Of a stretch of 8,817 nt of DNA, positions 6,696-8,817 are shown piece after piece. The position numbers and the translations under genes are program-made. Source of the stretch: Sporomusa sp. (lineage in GTDB: Bacteria > Bacillota_C > Negativicutes > Sporomusales > Sporomusaceae). Position 1 is the stretch's first letter, and each line of letters begins with the position of its first letter. The notes under the pieces are model-generated. The model saw only the letters and a program-made list of their open reading frames with translations, had not been told where the DNA came from and searched no databases. Location: the NCBI GenBank assembly GCA_029256645.1, contig JAQSXM010000117.1:1-8817 (forward strand), given 5' to 3'.

Positions 6696-7175
6696 TCACA
6701 TTCCACCTAACGAAGTGATGAGTACCGTGATAATTGCGACAATGAAAGCGGAAAAGACGCCAAAAACAATAACCGGTCCGGCGATTTTAAACATATTGCC
6801 GCCGACACCTAATACTAGCCCCTCGCTTTTGTGGTCAAGGGCCGCAGACGCGATCGTATTGGCAAAACCGGTAACCGGAACGGCACTGCCGGCACCCGCC
6901 CATTGAGCAATGTGATCATAGAAGCCAAGACTTGTAAGTATCACAGAAATCAAAATCAGAACTGCAACCGTTGGATCACCGGCTGTCTTTTCATCAAAGT
7001 TAAAATAGGTTATAAAGAACCACTGTATTCCCTGACCGATCGTACAGATAATGCCGCCTGCGACAAAAGCCCGGAGGCAGTTTACCAGTATGGGACGCTG
7101 CGGCTCCCTGGCCCGGGCAAAGTCCTGATATTGCTGCTGTATAGGGGTTAGATTCTTTCTTTTACTACTTGACAA
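6696..7175 (-). CDS. spoVAC: Stage V sporulation protein AC (SpoVAC), membrane channel component
   Basis: 159 aa, TTG start at 7175 with GAAGGTGG upstream (5-nt spacing); no in-frame ATG occurs before the final residue, so a non-ATG start is required. A charged N-terminal tail (1-30, rich in K, R and Q) is followed by hydrophobic segments at about 33-58, 67-86, 92-112 and 132-155. SpoVA signatures are GGIICTIGQG (40-49), GFYDHIAQWAGAGSAVP (84-100) and TGFAN (102-106). SpoVAC of Bacillus acts as a mechanosensitive channel for dipicolinic acid release. Here it begins 13 nt after the DUF421 gene and abuts spoVAD, so it is in the same operon. Confidence 0.96.
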   Translation of the reverse strand: MSSSKRKNLTPIQQQYQDFARAREPQRPILVNCLRAFVAGGIICTIGQGIQWFFITYFNFDEKTAGDPTVAVLILISVILTSLGFYDHIAQWAGAGSAVPVTGFANTIASAALDHKSEGLVLGVGGNMFKIAGPVIVFGVFSAFIVAIITVLITSLGGM

Positions 7176-7188
7176 TATAATCCACCTT

Positions 7189-8049
7189 CTAACGCAATAA
7201 ATAGGGCTTCAATTTTTCCATAAGTTGTTCTAGCTTGCCGGCATGCTTTGAATACATTTTCTTAGCTGCTTCATTTTGTGTCTCCAACGCGAAGGTCGTG
7301 AGGTCAGCCTGAATTTTTTCGAAATTTGCATACAGCATTTCCTTGACCTTAGGCTGGGGGAGTTGGACAGAATCGTCAAACAGATCCAGGTATAAGTCGC
7401 CGGAGGAGTCAACCTGTCCGATAAACACATTGTCTAGTGATACTCCCCTTGTCTCCAATTGGATACCAAGCCACTCTGTGTTAAATCCTAAAGAAAATAG
7501 GGGTTCATTTAAAATGGTACCATCAAGGATAACTGTCTGCGGTTCAGCCAATGGGGCCACTTTTATCCCTAAATCAGTTGCCGATACAGGCTTTTTATTC
7601 GATTTCATAAATATATTGATATCACCGGTATCTTCCATCACCGCAAATTCTACATCTGCCAGATTAAATGCATTTTTAGAACGGAGCTCCCGCAGCAACT
7701 GTTCTCCGGTTAACCTAGTCTGCAGCAGATTATCTTCTAATATTTTTCCGTGTTTAATTAACACGGTCTCCTTCCCATTGATAAGATCATGAAGCCACTT
7801 GCTTTTTAAAGACAAATACTCCAAGGCGATAGGAAAGAGTACCCAAACACCGAGCGCAATAAAGCCAAAGGCAGGGTTTTGAATTAAGTTTAAAGATATT
7901 AATGCGGCAATTACTGCAATTACGATATAGCTTACAAACCTAAAAGGTGTCATACGGACGATATTCCGTTTGCCCATGATTCTGGTTAAGAGCAGTAACA
8001 GAAAGAATACTGAAATTGAGCTAAATAGAACCTGTAGCCATGCCTGCAT
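7189..8049 (-). CDS. DUF421 (YetF-like) membrane protein with DUF1657-like C-terminal tail
   Basis: 286 aa from the ATG at 8049 (AGGAG at 8063-8059). The N-terminus has three hydrophobic segments (about residues 3-22, 36-56 and 60-80) with the family motif TRIMGK (22-27). A cytoplasmic domain follows, recognisable by LINGKETVLIKHGKILEDN and by LRSKNAFNLADVEFAV; this is the YetF/DUF421 fold. YetF of B. subtilis is about 230 aa. The extra C-terminal part here (about 243-286) contains TFALETQNEAAKKMY, which aligns with TFSLETQDQQAKQTF of the stand-alone DUF1657 protein in the same operon. The gene lies 22 nt after the leading DUF1657 gene and 13 nt before spoVAC. Biochemical role is not established; placement suggests an inner-spore-membrane protein acting with SpoVA. 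Confidence 0.92.
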   Translation of the reverse strand: MQAWLQVLFSSISVFFLLLLLTRIMGKRNIVRMTPFRFVSYIVIAVIAALISLNLIQNPAFGFIALGVWVLFPIALEYLSLKSKWLHDLINGKETVLIKHGKILEDNLLQTRLTGEQLLRELRSKNAFNLADVEFAVMEDTGDINIFMKSNKKPVSATDLGIKVAPLAEPQTVILDGTILNEPLFSLGFNTEWLGIQLETRGVSLDNVFIGQVDSSGDLYLDLFDDSVQLPQPKVKEMLYANFEKIQADLTTFALETQNEAAKKMYSKHAGKLEQLMEKLKPYLLR

Positions 8050-8071
8050 GTTTGCTATCTCCTGACTAGTA

Positions 8072-8278
8072 CTAATTCCCTTTATATTGTGGCTCCTGAT
8101 ATTCTAAGGTCTGAATTCTTTTCTCAAGATCATTGATAATTATTTCGATAGCGTCCACCGCTTCATGATAAATAAACATCGTTTCTTCATCACTCGTCTG
8201 GAGTGCATATAACCTTAATGTACCCTGACTACCTTTTAAACTAGCTAATGTTTGTTTGACCTGAGAAGCAACTGTCAT
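8072..8278 (-). CDS. Small DUF1657 family protein, first gene of the spoVA operon
   Basis: 68 aa. ATG at 8278 is chosen because GGAGG (8290-8286) lies 7 nt upstream; a longer frame starting at TTG 8299 would place the ribosome binding site inside the gene. It begins MTVASQVKQTLASLKGSQ and ends EYQEPQYKGN, closely matching the usual DUF1657 consensus. The core (LYALQTSDEETMFIYHEA) is recognisable, but the usual A-K pair after the acidic residues is replaced. The protein is helical, acidic and soluble with no export signal. As the promoter-proximal gene it would be the first product of the operon. Function unknown. Confidence 0.9.
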   Translation of the reverse strand: MTVASQVKQTLASLKGSQGTLRLYALQTSDEETMFIYHEAVDAIEIIINDLEKRIQTLEYQEPQYKGN

Positions 8279-8301
8279 GGCATTACCTCCATTTACCAAT
8301 G

Positions 8302-8332
8302 TATTATTACAGTTATCTGCGGATTTAATTCA
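8302..8332 (-). promoter_or_regulatory. Sigma-G/F-like (forespore) promoter of the spoVA operon
   Basis: On the - strand, TGAATT (8332-8327) and AATAATA (8308-8302) are 18 bp apart. Forespore sigma-G promoters favour TGAATA and CATAATA with 17-18 bp spacing, so each box has one mismatch to that form. A start near 8295 would give a very short leader containing only the ribosome binding site at 8290-8286. Forespore control is what is known for spoVA operons in Bacillus. Confidence 0.5.
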
Positions 8333-8369
8333 ATAAAGTCATTTCTAATTTCTGGCAATAATAAAAATA

Positions 8370-8387
8370 GCAGGATATCTTTCCTGC
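8370..8387. repeat. Small hairpin in the divergent promoter region
   Basis: GCAGGA (8370-8375) and TCCTGC (8382-8387) pair around a 6-nt loop. Read on the - strand the stem is followed by TATTTTTATTATT, so it resembles a weak terminator that would stop antisense transcription coming from the divergent DUF421 gene before the spoVA promoter. It could instead be an operator for either gene. Confidence 0.35.
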
Positions 8388-8436
8388 GCTTTGTGAAGCC
8401 TATAACAGGTACGAGTTGCAAAGGAGGAAGATAATT

Positions 8437-8817
8437 ATGGAATGGCAGGAGTATATTCGTGATACCTGGCAGACCACGCTGGTATTCTTAAGCCTGCTGG
8501 TTTTTACCCGGTTTCTTGGTAAAACGCAGGTCGGTCAGCTAACCTTCTATGAATACGTAAGTGGCATAACCATTGGTTCACTTGCTGCCAATATTGCTGC
8601 AGCTGATGTGGATAAAGTATGGAACCATTATTATGACCTTGTCTTGTTTGTTGCACTAACCTATGCACTATCACTTATTACTATAAAAAGCCGTCCGCTG
8701 AGGAAACTAATTGATGGCTCTCCGACTATTGTGATCGAGAATGGGCGTATTATTGAAGAAAACATGCATAGCCTGCGCTATGATATTGATGAGTTGAATG
8801 GACACCTACGCCAACAA
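8437..8817 (+). CDS. DUF421 (YetF-like) membrane protein, partial (5' part)
   Basis: The frame is open from ATG 8437 to the window edge (127 codons), with AAGGAGG (8421-8427) 9 nt upstream. The N-terminus carries hydrophobic segments (about residues 11-24, 41-58 and 65-82) and the family motif TRFLGKTQVGQLTFYEYV, then GITIGSLAA. The cytoplasmic domain begins with LIDGSPTIVIENGRIIEEN, paralogous to LINGKETVLIKHGKILEDN in the DUF421 gene at 7189-8049. This copy keeps the canonical GKxQVxQLTFxxYVxGITIGS block that the operon copy has lost, so it is closer to ordinary YetF. It is transcribed divergently from the spoVA operon across a 158-bp gap. The C-terminal part is beyond the window, so whether it also carries a DUF1657-like tail is unknown. 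Confidence 0.92.
   Translation, partial: MEWQEYIRDTWQTTLVFLSLLVFTRFLGKTQVGQLTFYEYVSGITIGSLAANIAAADVDKVWNHYYDLVLFVALTYALSLITIKSRPLRKLIDGSPTIVIENGRIIEENMHSLRYDIDELNGHLRQQ

Noticed and set aside
7343..7792. 149-codon open frame on the + strand inside the DUF421 gene
   Set aside because: Antisense shadow of a clear family member; composition is low in recognisable domains and rich in Ser/Asn as expected from the reverse of a membrane protein gene.
1..8817. CRISPR array, insertion sequence or transposon ends
   Set aside because: No regularly spaced direct repeats, no transposase or integrase fragment, and no matching terminal inverted repeats around the spoVA region were found.

Overview
The window pairs acetyl-CoA synthase (acsB, Wood-Ljungdahl pathway) with a spoVA-type sporulation cluster. 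It therefore most likely comes from an anaerobic, endospore-forming Firmicute with acetogenic metabolism. A Sporomusa-like Negativicute or a clostridial acetogen would fit, but the genus cannot be fixed from sequence reading alone. Ribosome binding sites are strong (AAGGAGG type), genes are tightly packed, and several starts are non-ATG (TTG for spoVAC and spoVAE, apparently CTG for the MFS gene). No tRNA, rRNA, CRISPR, transposase or attachment site was recognised.

Left part (1-3262, + strand): the C-terminal end of a DMSO-reductase-family molybdopterin oxidoreductase is followed 13 bp later by a short four-cluster ferredoxin-type electron-transfer subunit (159 aa). After a 130-bp gap with a candidate promoter comes a full-length acsB (711 aa) carrying all A-cluster ligands and closed by a strong rho-independent terminator. 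No carbon monoxide dehydrogenase or corrinoid-protein gene adjoins acsB, so it looks like a one-gene unit.

Middle (3342-5011, + strand): a 12-helix MFS transporter follows, then a 236-bp gene-free stretch that looks like a structured RNA leader, then a small DUF1657 protein. The leader holds a chain of mutually exclusive helices, plus a 10-bp perfect complement between its 5' end and the DUF1657 ribosome binding site. This is the most unusual feature of the window.

Right part (8278 down to 5093, - strand): a six-gene operon, DUF1657 - DUF421 (YetF-like, with a DUF1657-like C-terminal tail) - spoVAC - spoVAD - spoVAE - DUF1657, preceded by a sigma-G/F-like promoter. It resembles the accessory spoVA operon (spoVA2mob type) of bacilli, which moves dipicolinic acid across the inner spore membrane and is linked to spore heat resistance. 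The gene order differs and no YhcN/YlaJ lipoprotein gene is present. The operon converges on the + strand DUF1657 gene across a 21-bp hairpin terminator. On its other side, a second DUF421/YetF-family gene diverges from it and runs off the right edge.
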